Positions 55,084 through 63,940 of a stretch of 64,000 nucleotides of DNA are shown piece after piece (the first letter of the stretch is position 1; each line of letters begins with the position of its first letter). Made by a program: the position numbers and the translations under genes. Origin of the DNA: Nostoc sp. 106C (GTDB taxonomy: Bacteria; Cyanobacteriota; Cyanobacteriia; Cyanobacteriales; Nostocaceae); the NCBI RefSeq assembly GCF_002154725.1, contig NZ_MTAW01000013.1, positions 25,155 to 89,154 on the forward strand, written 5' to 3'. The notes beneath the pieces were generated by a model, which was not told the origin of the DNA, did not search any database, and saw nothing but the letters and a program-made list of their open reading frames with translations.

Positions 55084-55347
55084 CTTAAACTACCTGCTTG
55101 ACTGATAAATTAAATGCTTCGTCCAGTGGAGAACGAAATCAATTTCTATACTAGGCATGACGGCCCATTGCGCCTAGTCCTCGAAAGTGTACTTTTTTCA
55201 CAAGTCTCTTTATGGGTATTTGATGGTGGAGCCGATTATCAATCGTCGTCAATTAGTCAGTGTAGTGGGTTGCATTAGTGAAAAGTCAATGCCTGCCTTT
55301 GATGTACAAACTTTCACCGCTTGTTTAAAGTCATGGATACCATTTAA

Positions 55348-55480
55348 CTAATAAAGTTGTTCAGGAATTTCTCTCATCGCGGATTCAGACTCCAGCACCC
55401 TCAACACCTTTTCCTCCAACCCCGTCAAATAAGCCCGCTTCAGCTTCCCCAACGATTCCAAAAACTTCTGCACGATTCCT
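55348..55480 (-). pseudogene. Short gene fragment, C-terminal end
   Basis: The minus strand reads GGIVQKFLESLGKLKRAYLT...VLESESAMREIPEQLY and stops at 55348-55350; the frame is closed by a stop just upstream. It is helical and charged, and is probably the tail of a lost gene. Confidence 0.4.
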
Positions 55481-55532
55481 CCAGCCCACTATAATACACC
55501 TGTGATATGCGTAGACGCTTTGCGGCTTGCCG

Positions 55533-55730
55533 TCAGGCATCGCATATCTCCTGCACCTGCTGGCAATCCTCCGCTAGGTACTCGTAAGACTTCAGATGCT
55601 TCAGTCCCACCGTTAGTTCGCCATCCCAAGTCCTCACGGTGCAACTGAAGTCATTCACTTGAGTGACAATTGCCCAACAAGCGCCTTTGGCCCTGAGTTT
55701 GGGATTGTCTTTGGCTAAGATTTGGCACAC
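55533..55730 (-). CDS. Small unknown protein, probably a gene fragment
   Basis: 65 residues from GTG 55730 (CQILAKDNPKLRAKGACWAIVTQVNDF then WDGELTVGLKHLKSYEYL). The frame is open upstream for another 13 codons (RTQVPNSYQLGE) to a stop, so the true start is unclear. A decayed copy lies at 53569-53795. It looks like a small beta-rich domain once part of something longer. Confidence 0.4.
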   Translation of the reverse strand: MCQILAKDNPKLRAKGACWAIVTQVNDFSCTVRTWDGELTVGLKHLKSYEYLAEDCQQVQEICDA

Positions 55731-56010
55731 TTCACCTAACTGGTAGCTGTTGGGTACTTGGGTACGTTCCTAATACGGTTCGGTTAAATTCTAAGGGGTG
55801 TTAATTACAGAGAAAGTGAGTGTTTGCAATTTAGCTCTTGATTTTCTATGTATGGGCTTTTTGTTTGGCAATTTGGCTCTGGTTGTTTTGATATGACGAA
55901 GCGGCTACAACACTAGAGACAAAACGAGTTTTCTAGGCGATCGCCTACGACATAGGCGCATGACTAGCCTTATGATCGAATAGCCGCTGTGCAAGAGTAC
56001 AAAAAATTTA

Positions 56011-56825
56011 CTATTGTGCTTCACCAATTAGCGTAAATGCTGCCCAATCTCTGGGAGAAGGGTACTGTTTGATGGTAGACAGCATTGCCTGCCGTAGTGC
56101 TTGGGCTTTGTCTGGATTGTGCTGTAGATTTTGATAAAATTCTTTCATCAACTCACTAGTGGGAGCATCCGGTACTGACCAGAGAGATACAATCACGCTG
56201 GATACGCCTGCGGAGATTAAGCTGCCAGACAGTCCAATAACTCCATCTCCGGTAATTTCACCTCTGCCAGTCTCACAGGCGCTTAAGACAGCTAATTCAG
56301 CATTCAGTTTCAAATCGAGGATTTCATTGGCAGTGAGCCAGCCTGAGTCCTTACCAGCGGGTGCGAGAGCGATGGCTCCGCCAAAGCCTTCAGCTAACGC
56401 ACTTTCCAACCCCTGTACACTATCAAATATTCCATGTGTTGCGAAATGAATTAATTGTGCTTGGGGCAGTAACTTGAGAATGGCTTCTTTAGTGGCAACT
56501 TTTCCTGTAATCGCTTGAGTACCAAACAACTGAGCTACCTCTTTGGCTTCTTCCTCAGCACCAGGAAGATTATCTAATTGCTGGGGTGGCGTTCCCATAA
56601 AAGGCATCACAGGATTGCCTACAACTACAACATTTCTTGGAACAGTAACTTTTGGGGGATTTTGAGCGCTAGAGCCAAGTTTGAAGCCAAGGCTCTGTTG
56701 TTTTTGATGAGTTAAAGCTAAAACCTGAATTGATGGCGCTGTAATAATTGTATGTTTTTCAATCAGGTATTTACCCTGCGGATCTTGTAAAGCGGCAAAA
56801 GGCACCAAAAACAGCGAATCGTGAG
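56011..56825 (-). pseudogene. CHAT-domain protease, 5'-truncated by an insertion element
   Basis: At least 265 residues of a CHAT (caspase-like) domain. The catalytic His (LIHFATHGIFD) and Cys (VLSACETGRG) are present, as are LWSVPDAPTSELMKEFY and RDWAAFTLIGE. The frame continues upstream as DSLFLVPFAAL to about 56825, where the dead transposase begins. The usual N-terminal TPR region is missing, and nothing after the element (from 58211) resumes it. A protein from the internal ATG 56808 could in theory still be made. Confidence 0.85.
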
Positions 56826-58230
56826 GAGTTGACCTAAATTGCAGTCAATTGCCGTCGGACAACAAACTCGATAATTGTCAGCAAACGTAGGGCTAGACTC
56901 AGTAAATTAATCAGCCCGGTAACTTGGTCGTCACGTTGCACAAACATGGGAGCAATGGAAACTGACGCACCCTTAAGGCGATGAAAACCACGTTCAGCAA
57001 TCCATTCGTCTCGATAAGTCAGTACAGCTTGTTCAACTCCTAACATACTCTTGGGAGCATTGCTGACAAAAGCTCTCCAGCCAAAAGTTTTGTGAGTTTG
57101 GGCAATAGCAGTTTCATTGCGGATAACGATAAAACCTGTAGGTCGTTGATTTGTCGTTTACCACGACCTTTTTGTGGAGTTAACGCCATCAACTTCTGCT
57201 GTGCGTTGTGAAGTCGCTTCTCTAATCGGGTGAAACTGTTGCTTTGCAAGTGTTGATGAGTGAACAATCAACACCCTTTCTGGCCAGCATAGTAATGGCA
57301 ATTGTTCATCAACAACCTCGACATGACGACACACCTCATAGCCAGTGGCGATAGTTGTTTCAAGGCAATCCAAGTCTGGGCTGGTTTCACTGTTGTGATG
57401 AACACTGGTTCGCTTGATATCAACAAGTGGAAATTTACCCATGACAGCATCATCTATCCAGCCAGCAAGCAGTTCTGGAGTTTTACCCACACGCTTATAA
57501 TGGGCATAGGTAGTAATCTCCCTGAATATGTATGTTGCAGCGTGTTGATAGTGAACTCATTTTACAGTCATCAACAAACAACAACCCTTTTTTGTTCAAC
57601 GTGGCAGCAATTTGTTGGTAGGCAGGAATGTACAACCCATCATCTGCTTGTTCTCCAGACACCACTTGGGTAACAAGGGGCATCCCCAATGGATCAATCA
57701 TCTCCATCATCAGTTTTACTTGTGGTAGATTCGGGTCATCTTTGCTGTGTCCAAATTGGAATAAACCTGACTCGCTGATTAAATGGTGTCCACTGATTGT
57801 TGTTGCGTCTAAACGCACTTGCTCCACCGCTAAGTCTTAGGCTCGGATGGTGTTTTGCGTCAGAAACCGTTCTATTTCCAAGTTTCGGGCTTGCTTAAAC
57901 GCTTCAACAGTATTCCTAAACGGTCATCTGTAAAGTCAGTTTCTCTAATTTTGATGCCGCATACTTGCTCTATGGTGTAGTGTCGTTGTTCTACCCATTC
58001 TCTTACACGTACTTTTCGGTGGTCGCCCTGTGAGATGATATATGATAACCAAATACAAGCTACCCATCCCCAATCTAGTCCTTCTTGTTTCCAGTGCCGT
58101 GGCAAATATTGGTTGAGGATTTCTGGCAGCCCCATTTTTTTCATCACCTCTAGCAGCAGAACAACATCATCAATTCTTTCTGAGATTATTTGTTGGGGTA
58201 AATGTGCCATTTCTCACACTTACCATTAAA
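56826..58230 (-). mobile_element. Dead IS1634-type insertion element
   Basis: The minus strand carries a transposase broken into at least five pieces: 58210-57872 (MAHLPQQIISERIDDVVLLL), 57827-57495 (LDATTISGHHLISESGLFQFGHSKDD), 57490-57158, 57267-57040 and 57046-56834 (RDEWIAERGFHRLKG). Between the first two there is a frameshift after PETWK and a TAA where a Tyr codon (AYDL) is expected. The motifs match IS1634-family transposases with a DUF4277-type N terminus. Terminal repeats were not confidently found. Confidence 0.8.
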
Positions 58231-58350
58231 CCGTTACACCATACACAAGTTTCTTTCTGGCACGAGGGATGCCGAAAACGATCGCCTACGGTGGGCGGAA
58301 CGCCATCGCCTGCTTAGATACTCTCCCTTATTTCACCTATTTCACCAAAC

Positions 58351-58560
58351 TCATCCTCGATTGCGCGAACGGTAAGTTACAGCACCAAGATAGAGTAATT
58401 CGCGATCGTACTTAAGTCCATCTCGTTGACCTAGTAAATTACCAAACAGAAAAGTCCGAATGCAGTGATGGCACAAAAAGGTGGGTGAAATTTCTGTGAC
58501 CAGTTGCGTTGCTTTTTGACAAATTTCGCTATCTGGAATTGCCCGATGAATTAATAACAT
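58351..58560 (-). pseudogene. HD-domain protein, N-terminal fragment
   Basis: From ATG 58560 (ribosome-binding site GAGGAAAC) 69 codons read MLLIHRAIPDSEICQKATQL, then HHCIRTFLFGNLLGQRDGLKYDRELLYLGAV, the start of a family of HD phosphohydrolases. The expected HDLGL metal motif right after LGAV is replaced by TYRSRNRG and a stop. It starts 14 bases after the SDR gene, so it was probably the third gene of that unit. Confidence 0.7.
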
Positions 58561-58573
58561 ATTAGTTTCCTCG

Positions 58574-59314
58574 TTACCACTTTTCTGCAAACGGGCGAAT
58601 GATGTGGTCAAATGACCAGGTTGAAGGATGCTGATGAGCGATATGAAATACCTCTGCTGCGATCGCATCTGCATGGGCAAAGTATTCATCCCGCCTGTAC
58701 TTCCAACCCTCTGGAGGTTCTAACCAAGCAGGGCGAGTGCGACCATCTTCACCTAACCAAGGCGCATCGATCGCCGCGTCAATAGTTACATACCCCACAT
58801 GAATTCGTAATGGTCCCAGCTCGCGTGCTAAAGATTGGGCTAGAATCCGTTGTGCAGCTTTAGTTGGTGCAAATAAAGCGTAATTGGGCACTCCTCGAAG
58901 TGAGGAGGTATTTCCCGTCACAACGATCGCTCCTCCACCTGAGTCAATCATCGTCGGAACTAGCGCACGAGCCAGGTATAGGAGTGAAGTGGTGTTAACC
59001 CGAAAGTTACGTTCCAGGGCAGTTGGGTCAGCATCTAAGAAAGTGGCAAAGGTTTCAGAAACTGCATTGTGAACTAAGACTATCGGCTCCCCCAGATCGA
59101 TACGAACGGATTCAATTGTCTGGGTTAGCGCATCCAGATTCCCCACATCACACACATATGCCTTGCTAGATTTAATTTCTTGCTCCAGTCGCTCTAACCG
59201 TTCCCGTTTTCGAGCTAGCATTGCCACTTTGTAACCATCTTGAGAAAAACGGCGGGCGATCGCTGCTCCGGTTGCGCCACCTACACCTGTAATCAGACAA
59301 ATCTTCTGTTTCAT
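58574..59314 (-). CDS. SDR-family oxidoreductase with altered active site
   Basis: About 246 residues from ATG 59314, which has AGGAG at a good distance; the further upstream frame is not needed. The Rossmann motif TGVGGATGAAIA is at the start and a VHNAVS equivalent of NNAG near residue 80. The catalytic Tyr-x-x-x-Lys reads FAPTK, so Phe replaces Tyr; the preceding Ser (TGNTSS) is kept. It may be a non-classical or binding-only SDR. It follows the GST gene by 42 bases. Confidence 0.82.
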   Translation of the reverse strand: MKQKICLITGVGGATGAAIARRFSQDGYKVAMLARKRERLERLEQEIKSSKAYVCDVGNLDALTQTIESVRIDLGEPIVLVHNAVSETFATFLDADPTALERNFRVNTTSLLYLARALVPTMIDSGGGAIVVTGNTSSLRGVPNYALFAPTKAAQRILAQSLARELGPLRIHVGYVTIDAAIDAPWLGEDGRTRPAWLEPPEGWKYRRDEYFAHADAIAAEVFHIAHQHPSTWSFDHIIRPFAEKW

Positions 59315-59356
59315 GGGACTTTCTCCTGTATGGCTCCCGATGGGAAGCACAAATTT

Positions 59357-59962
59357 CTATGGACGGGTTTGTTGAAATGCTGGCTCGTTGCCCAGATCGA
59401 GAACAACCCGAGCTAGGGACGGCGCGATCGCTGCCGCATCGAGATCGGGGTGCAGCATTTGGGCATATTCAAAGGCAACAACAGCACTGATGGTGGCTAG
59501 ATTCAACGGTGCTTTGCGGATCAATCCTTGCAAACTTGAAGCGGCATCCAGTGCTTGCAATCCGCCAATAGTTTGCAGGCGATACCTCTCGATTAAATTG
59601 GGCTGAATGCAATCTTGGGTTCGCCGAGCTTCAAAATCGCGGGCAGTTGTCTGCTCGTAGATTGTGGTTGAGATAGCGGCAAGTTGGAGCATCGCTCGGC
59701 GGGCTTCTCCAGCAGTTGGAACTAGCGATCTCTGAGTACCAACCAACTCATCTAGATAGTCAAGGATGACAGCGCTATCAATCAAATGCTCTCCACTGTC
59801 GAGTACCAGCACAGGCACTTTGCCAACAGGATTGAGTTGACGAGCACGTTCAGGATCTTTATATCCATTGAGATCGTCATGCTCATAGGGAATGCCAAGA
59901 GCAATTAATGCAGCAGCAACACGGCGCGAAAATGGTGAAAAGTAGGTTCCAATTAATTTCAT
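59357..59962 (-). CDS. Glutathione S-transferase-like protein
   Basis: About 201 residues from ATG 59962 (GAGG 9 nt upstream); GTG 59968 is possible. The N-terminal thioredoxin fold has MKLIGTYFSPFSRR, with the likely catalytic Ser in SPFS, then NPVGKVPVL and the glutathione-binding DSAVILDYLDE. The C-terminal part is all-helical. It probably conjugates or reduces electrophiles. It is the first gene after the TetR-type dyad at 60001-60020. Confidence 0.88.
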   Translation of the reverse strand: MKLIGTYFSPFSRRVAAALIALGIPYEHDDLNGYKDPERARQLNPVGKVPVLVLDSGEHLIDSAVILDYLDELVGTQRSLVPTAGEARRAMLQLAAISTTIYEQTTARDFEARRTQDCIQPNLIERYRLQTIGGLQALDAASSLQGLIRKAPLNLATISAVVAFEYAQMLHPDLDAAAIAPSLARVVLDLGNEPAFQQTRP

Positions 59963-60000
59963 TCCCACAGCCTCAAAGTATCTGTATATGACAATTTTCT

Positions 60001-60020
60001 TTTACTTATTAGTAAGTAAG
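60001..60020. promoter_or_regulatory. TetR-type dyad operator before the GST unit
   Basis: TTTACTTATT-AGTAAGTAAG forms a 20-bp near palindrome 39 bases upstream of the GST start. The right half is identical to that of the dyad at 60624-60643 in front of the TetR gene. It is a strong candidate operator. Confidence 0.65.
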
Positions 60021-60040
60021 CTAAAGGATAAAAAAAAGAG

Positions 60041-60619
60041 CTATCCTTTGACCACCATAATTAGGCGTTCAAGCATGGCTCGATATTCAGCTACATTCCC
60101 TTTTACACGGGATAGCAGCAGGCCGCCCTGTAGCGTTGAAAACACTAAAACAGCCATCGTCTCTGCATCTCCAGCAAACTTGAATGCTCCAGATTGCTGA
60201 CCTTCAGTGAGGATTACCACTAAGCGGCTCTCATTTGCACGGTAAAAATTTGCAACTTGTTCTGTTAAAGAAGAATCTAGACTTTCGTTCTCTGCCCCAA
60301 GCATGGCACCTAAACACACTTTGTCTTGATTGCCACTCAATAATGTTGTTTCAAACAGAGCAAAGTAACGACGCAATTTAGTTTCTGCTGACTCAGGTGA
60401 TGCAATGGTCTGATCTAATAAGCCTAAAACGTAAGCGCTGTATCGCTCTAGCAAGGCTGAAATCAACCCATCCTTTGTCGGAAAGTGATAGTGAATGCCT
60501 GCGTTGCGAATTCCTATTGCCTCGCTGATATCGCGGTAACTCATAGCGTTGACTCCGACTCGTTGAATCAAGTCTTGGGCAACATCCAGGATTTTGGTTC
60601 GAGTGTCTGCTGTATTCAT
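60041..60619 (-). CDS. TetR/AcrR-family repressor
   Basis: A 192-residue regulator. Residues 5-50 form the TetR helix-turn-helix (TRTKILDVAQDLIQRVGVNAMSYRDISEAIGI, then HYHFPTKDGLISALL). The rest is a helical ligand domain with a C-terminal GxxLL-type helix. It is upstream of GST-SDR-HD on the same strand and preceded by a dyad that recurs before the GST gene. It probably represses itself and the GST unit and is released by an electrophile or oxidant. Confidence 0.93.
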   Translation of the reverse strand: MNTADTRTKILDVAQDLIQRVGVNAMSYRDISEAIGIRNAGIHYHFPTKDGLISALLERYSAYVLGLLDQTIASPESAETKLRRYFALFETTLLSGNQDKVCLGAMLGAENESLDSSLTEQVANFYRANESRLVVILTEGQQSGAFKFAGDAETMAVLVFSTLQGGLLLSRVKGNVAEYRAMLERLIMVVKG

Positions 60620-60623
60620 CTTA

Positions 60624-60643
60624 CTATCTTACTAGTAAGTAAG
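60624..60643. promoter_or_regulatory. TetR-type dyad operator before the tetR gene
   Basis: CTATCTTACT-AGTAAGTAAG, with a perfect 12-bp core CTTACTAGTAAG at 60628-60639, lies 4 bases upstream of the TetR start. It shares AGTAAGTAAG with the site at 60001-60020. Confidence 0.65.
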
Positions 60644-61283
60644 TTGGGCTGTCAACTCCAGATGGCATCACCGTGCCGAAACGGTATAAGTAACTGCCGA
60701 TGCACAAATTTGCCTTTGTATAGAAATAGAGTTGTACGCCCTTAGCTGAAACCAACATGGCACTGAGTCTGCGGTATCTACCCTCAGAGCGAACGCTTGA
60801 CATAGATTTTTCTCAATGCCCATCAAGTAATAATCATGAATCAATTATGTTCGGAGCGCTTTTAAGCCTCTTGAGTAAGAAACGGAATTAATTGACTTCT
60901 TTAAAGGCGCTGTTGATAAGGGTAAAGGCGAGGAGCGACCGCCTAACTTCCTTGCTCAGCACTGGCTTTTTCTCCTGTGTACGGCTTACGCGTGGGGGAG
61001 AAGAATGAAGTGAGAAGAGTTTGACACGCCGATTCCACGTTCTCCTAATAACGTGTAGTGCGACTGACCATGACCATATCTAAATATTGATGTGACTTGA
61101 ATAAGTCAGGCGTATAACGACCAAGATCATAGCCATTATCAGGGTAGCGACAAAGTGAGGAACCAAAAAGCGAAGCTCTAGGTGGTCGGGTGCAGCGCCA
61201 GGTTGTGTTGGTGTTCGTCTGTAGCAGCCTGTCTTGGAAAAATTACTCGATTTGCTGGAATCTCCCAGGAAAGCCTACGGTAG
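60644..61283. other. Intergenic region without recognised gene
   Basis: About 640 bases. No frame on either strand looked protein-like beyond about 25 codons. No strong hairpin or repeat was seen. Promoters of TetR probably lie at the left edge. Confidence 0.4.
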
Positions 61284-62039
61284 TTATGCACTGAACCCTC
61301 CGTCAATCATCAGGCTTGCGCCAGTAATGTAACCGGACTCAGAACCAGCCAGATAAACGACCATCCCTGCAATCTCCTCAACAGTTCCATAGCGGGGCAG
61401 CGCCATGAACTGCTTTTTGAGCATCTGTGCAAACTCGCTGTCTGAAGGATTCATATCCGTAGCGATGGGGCCAGGCTGCACGTTGTTGATTGTAATCCCG
61501 CGCGGCCCGAGGTCACGAGCCAGCCCTTGCACGAGTCCTTGCAGAGCAGATTTGCTCATGGCATAAACACCGCCGCCTATAAATGGCATACGTTCGGCGT
61601 TGGTGCTGCCGATGTTGATGATGCGTCCGCCCTCTTTCATGTGCTTGACTGCGGCTTGCGTCGCAACAAACACGGCACGTACGTTAATGGCGAGGGTTCG
61701 ATCAAAGTCCGCGAGCGTGAAATCGTCGATTGGAGCGATCACCAGTACGCCCGCATTATTGACGAGGATATCAATGCCCCCCAATTCGGACACCGTGCGC
61801 TCAACAGCGGCGACCACTGCACTGGCATCGGCGCTGTCGGCTTGGATGGCAAAAGCCCGGATGCCTAGCGCCTGCGCCGCCTGCACGGTCTCGTTAGCCT
61901 GATCGGGCGAGCTGGTATAGGTGAGGGCGACATCAGCACCTTCACTGGCCAACCGCCTAACGATGGCGGCCCCGATCCCGCGACTGCCTCCAGTAACGAG
62001 TGCGCGTTTATTCTTGAGTGTGTGGTTCATGTTCGACAC
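61284..62039 (-). CDS. SDR-family oxidoreductase (FabG-like)
   Basis: A 251-residue classical SDR: TGGSRGIG near residue 16, NNAG near 93, catalytic Ser in NIGST and the YAMSK pair near 158-162, and the PGPIATDM block. The substrate cannot be told. Start GTG 62039 or ATG 62030; neither has a clear ribosome-binding site. Base composition is visibly more GC-rich than its neighbours, which suggests transfer from a higher-GC bacterium. It points away from the dioxygenase gene. Confidence 0.92.
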   Translation of the reverse strand: MSNMNHTLKNKRALVTGGSRGIGAAIVRRLASEGADVALTYTSSPDQANETVQAAQALGIRAFAIQADSADASAVVAAVERTVSELGGIDILVNNAGVLVIAPIDDFTLADFDRTLAINVRAVFVATQAAVKHMKEGGRIINIGSTNAERMPFIGGGVYAMSKSALQGLVQGLARDLGPRGITINNVQPGPIATDMNPSDSEFAQMLKKQFMALPRYGTVEEIAGMVVYLAGSESGYITGASLMIDGGFSA

Positions 62040-62113
62040 CGTGCGATGAGAAATTGGCTAATTCGTTGTGTGTCGAATGGCACGCTTGTAAAGAGAAAAT
62101 CGTTGAGGCAGCA

Positions 62114-62387
62114 GGGGTGCAGAGGAGCGGAGGAGCAGGGGAGAAAGGAGAAGTTCAAGGCATACGAACAGAAGAAAGGGAGCAACGCGAAAAAGTGAGA
62201 TCGTCGTGAAATGATCTCTTGAAGCGGGGGTAGCTGGGGTAGCTGGGGGGGAAAGAGAAAGTTTTAGTAAGTTTTGCTACTAAAACTTTACTAAATTCAC
62301 TTAATTTCTTTCTCTTTCCCAGCTTTGCCACCTCACTTGCATCGCGTTGCTCCCCAGAAGAAATAGAAATTCCCCCCCCTGCACCCC
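62114..62387. repeat. 274-nt nested imperfect palindrome
   Basis: Several arm pairs nest around one centre: GGGGTGCAG (62114-62122) with 62379-62387; GGGAGCAACGCGA (62178-62190) with 62342-62354, 13 of 13; GGGAAAGAGAAAG (62249-62261) with 62308-62320; and AAAGTTTTAGTA (62258-62269) with 62278-62289 around an 8-nt loop. The last two pairs overlap by a few bases. No gene is inside. It could be a structural RNA or the relic of a mobile element. Confidence 0.75.
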
Positions 62388-62812
62388 GGCCCCTTTGCAA
62401 TCCTTACACTGCCTACCCTTCAGCTTAACAAGCGTGCCATTCCGTTGTGTGTCTAATCTTGAATAGACATAAGTAGCATTGTTGCACGAATGGGAAAAAA
62501 TGGTAATTTTTACTTATTCCCTTCCTACATCTACTGCCTAGTGCGCGGTGCTGTCTAATGAGCTGTCACTTGCAATGAAGCGGGTCAATATTTGCAATTC
62601 TTTTAGCGCAAAGTAAAAGCTAAATTCACGAGAGAATAAGTTTTGGTCAAGCGTTGTTGCTTTACACTTTAGACATCTCCAAAATAGTATATTTTGGAGA
62701 TGTCTCTTGTTTATTTTTGCTTATATGACAGTCGAGCGCCTTTTTTGTGCCATTTTCAAGCCATCGAACTCACGTTAAAACGACCATCATTAGTCTAAAA
62801 AGGAGTTCAATC
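62388..62812. other. Leader region of the dioxygenase gene
   Basis: No gene. A perfect palindrome about 62671-62705 (ACATCTCCAAAATA with its complement and T-rich tail) looks like a terminator or attenuator hairpin upstream of the dioxygenase. The AAGGAG site just before 62813 belongs to that gene. Confidence 0.5.
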
Positions 62813-63717
62813 ATGCAGAACATCACGCTTGACACCATCCTCAAGCCGTTATTAATCATGGCGATCGCGGCAAATCTCACCCCCGGCTGTATGAAATTTA
62901 CACGAGCTTGGTTCGACATTTGCATGAGTTTGTGCGTGAGGTGAATCTGACTGAGTCAGAATTGCAGCAAGGACGTAATTTTCTCAACTCTGCAAGTCAT
63001 CACACTCAGGAGATCCCCACTGGAGAAATTCATCTGTTAACAGATCTATTAGGGATCTCAGAGTTGGTAGAATTGCTGCATGATGCCCATCGTGGTACAG
63101 AAAGCAATTTAGAAGGACCATTGTATGTGCCGAATTTACTAGAACGGCAGTTGGGCGATCGCTTGGGTATTGATCCAGAGGGTGATACGCTTTTCCTGTC
63201 AGGCAGGGTTTTAAATTTGAACGGTCAACCGATCACCAATGCTGTGATTGATGTTTGGCAGCCCAACTCCAAAGGATTATATGACATCCAAGATCCATCT
63301 CAGCAGCCGGGCAACTTTCGGGGACGTTTCAAAACGAACGAGAGTGGAAAGTACATATTTGAAACCGTGGTGCCAATAGGTTACAAGGTGCCAGTCAGTG
63401 GTCCATCTGGCGAGTTGTTGCGACTGTTGGGACGGCATCCCTGGCGGGTAGCTCACATCCATTTCAAAGTCAGTGCCCCAGAGTACACGTCGCTGACAAC
63501 ACAAATTTTTATTGCTGGCGATCCTCACCTGGATTCAGATACAATCTTTGCAGTGCGCTCAGCGATCATTGAATTACAAAAGCACGAAGCACCAGACGAA
63601 CTCAAGGCACGGAATCAAAGTAAACCGTTTTACACAACGGAATTTGATTTTGTGTTGAAACCCGTTATTGAAGAAAGGCAGAGGGCAGAGGGCAGAGGGC
63701 AGAAAGAAATATTGTAA
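62813..63717 (+). pseudogene. Intradiol ring-cleavage dioxygenase (catechol 1,2-dioxygenase-like), frameshifted
   Basis: Starts at ATG 62813 behind AAGGAG and reads MQNITLDTILKPLLI... to near 62876; similarity then continues in another frame as PRLYEIYTSLVRHLHEFVREV. Restoring one base in the ACCCCC run near 62880 rejoins NPRLYEI. The rest is intact: fold residues GPLYVPN, and iron ligands Tyr in KGLYDI, Tyr in PIGYKVP and two His in VAHIHFKV. It should open catechol-type rings to muconates. A shortened protein from TTG 62908 is possible but lacks the N-terminal helices. The last 15 residues are encoded by G-rich repeats. Confidence 0.85.
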
Positions 63718-63940
63718 GCTTTTATACAAACATAAGTCCTCTGTGCTTCCGAAGTTTGCCCGAAGGGAAACCCTCCTTGCAACTTCTCTCTGCCATACGG
63801 TAAGACAGCCCCTGCTTTTAAGTATGGAGAAACATAAATGCGTAGCAACTTTATGAAATTCCTCTCCTTACGGAGACGCTGCGCGAACGCATTTATGCGT
63901 AGGGTCTCCTTCTGCCTTCTGCCTTCGTACTTGTGCCTTC
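63677..63940. repeat. G-rich inverted repeat overlapping the dioxygenase 3' end
   Basis: Four GGCAGAG-type heptamers at 63677-63704 are matched by complementary TTCTGCC units at about 63908-63940. Between them lies non-coding DNA with GGAGACGCTGCGCGAACGC, a common dispersed cyanobacterial motif, and a CGCATTTATGCG hairpin. From 63718 to 64000 no gene was seen. Confidence 0.7.

Noticed and set aside
60644..61283. Possible tRNA or small RNA in the gap beside TetR
   Set aside because: No cloverleaf, CCA end or strong hairpin could be recognised.
62155..62400. 81-codon minus-strand frame in the long palindrome
   Set aside because: Composition follows the G-rich repeats and palindrome arms; no protein-like signature.
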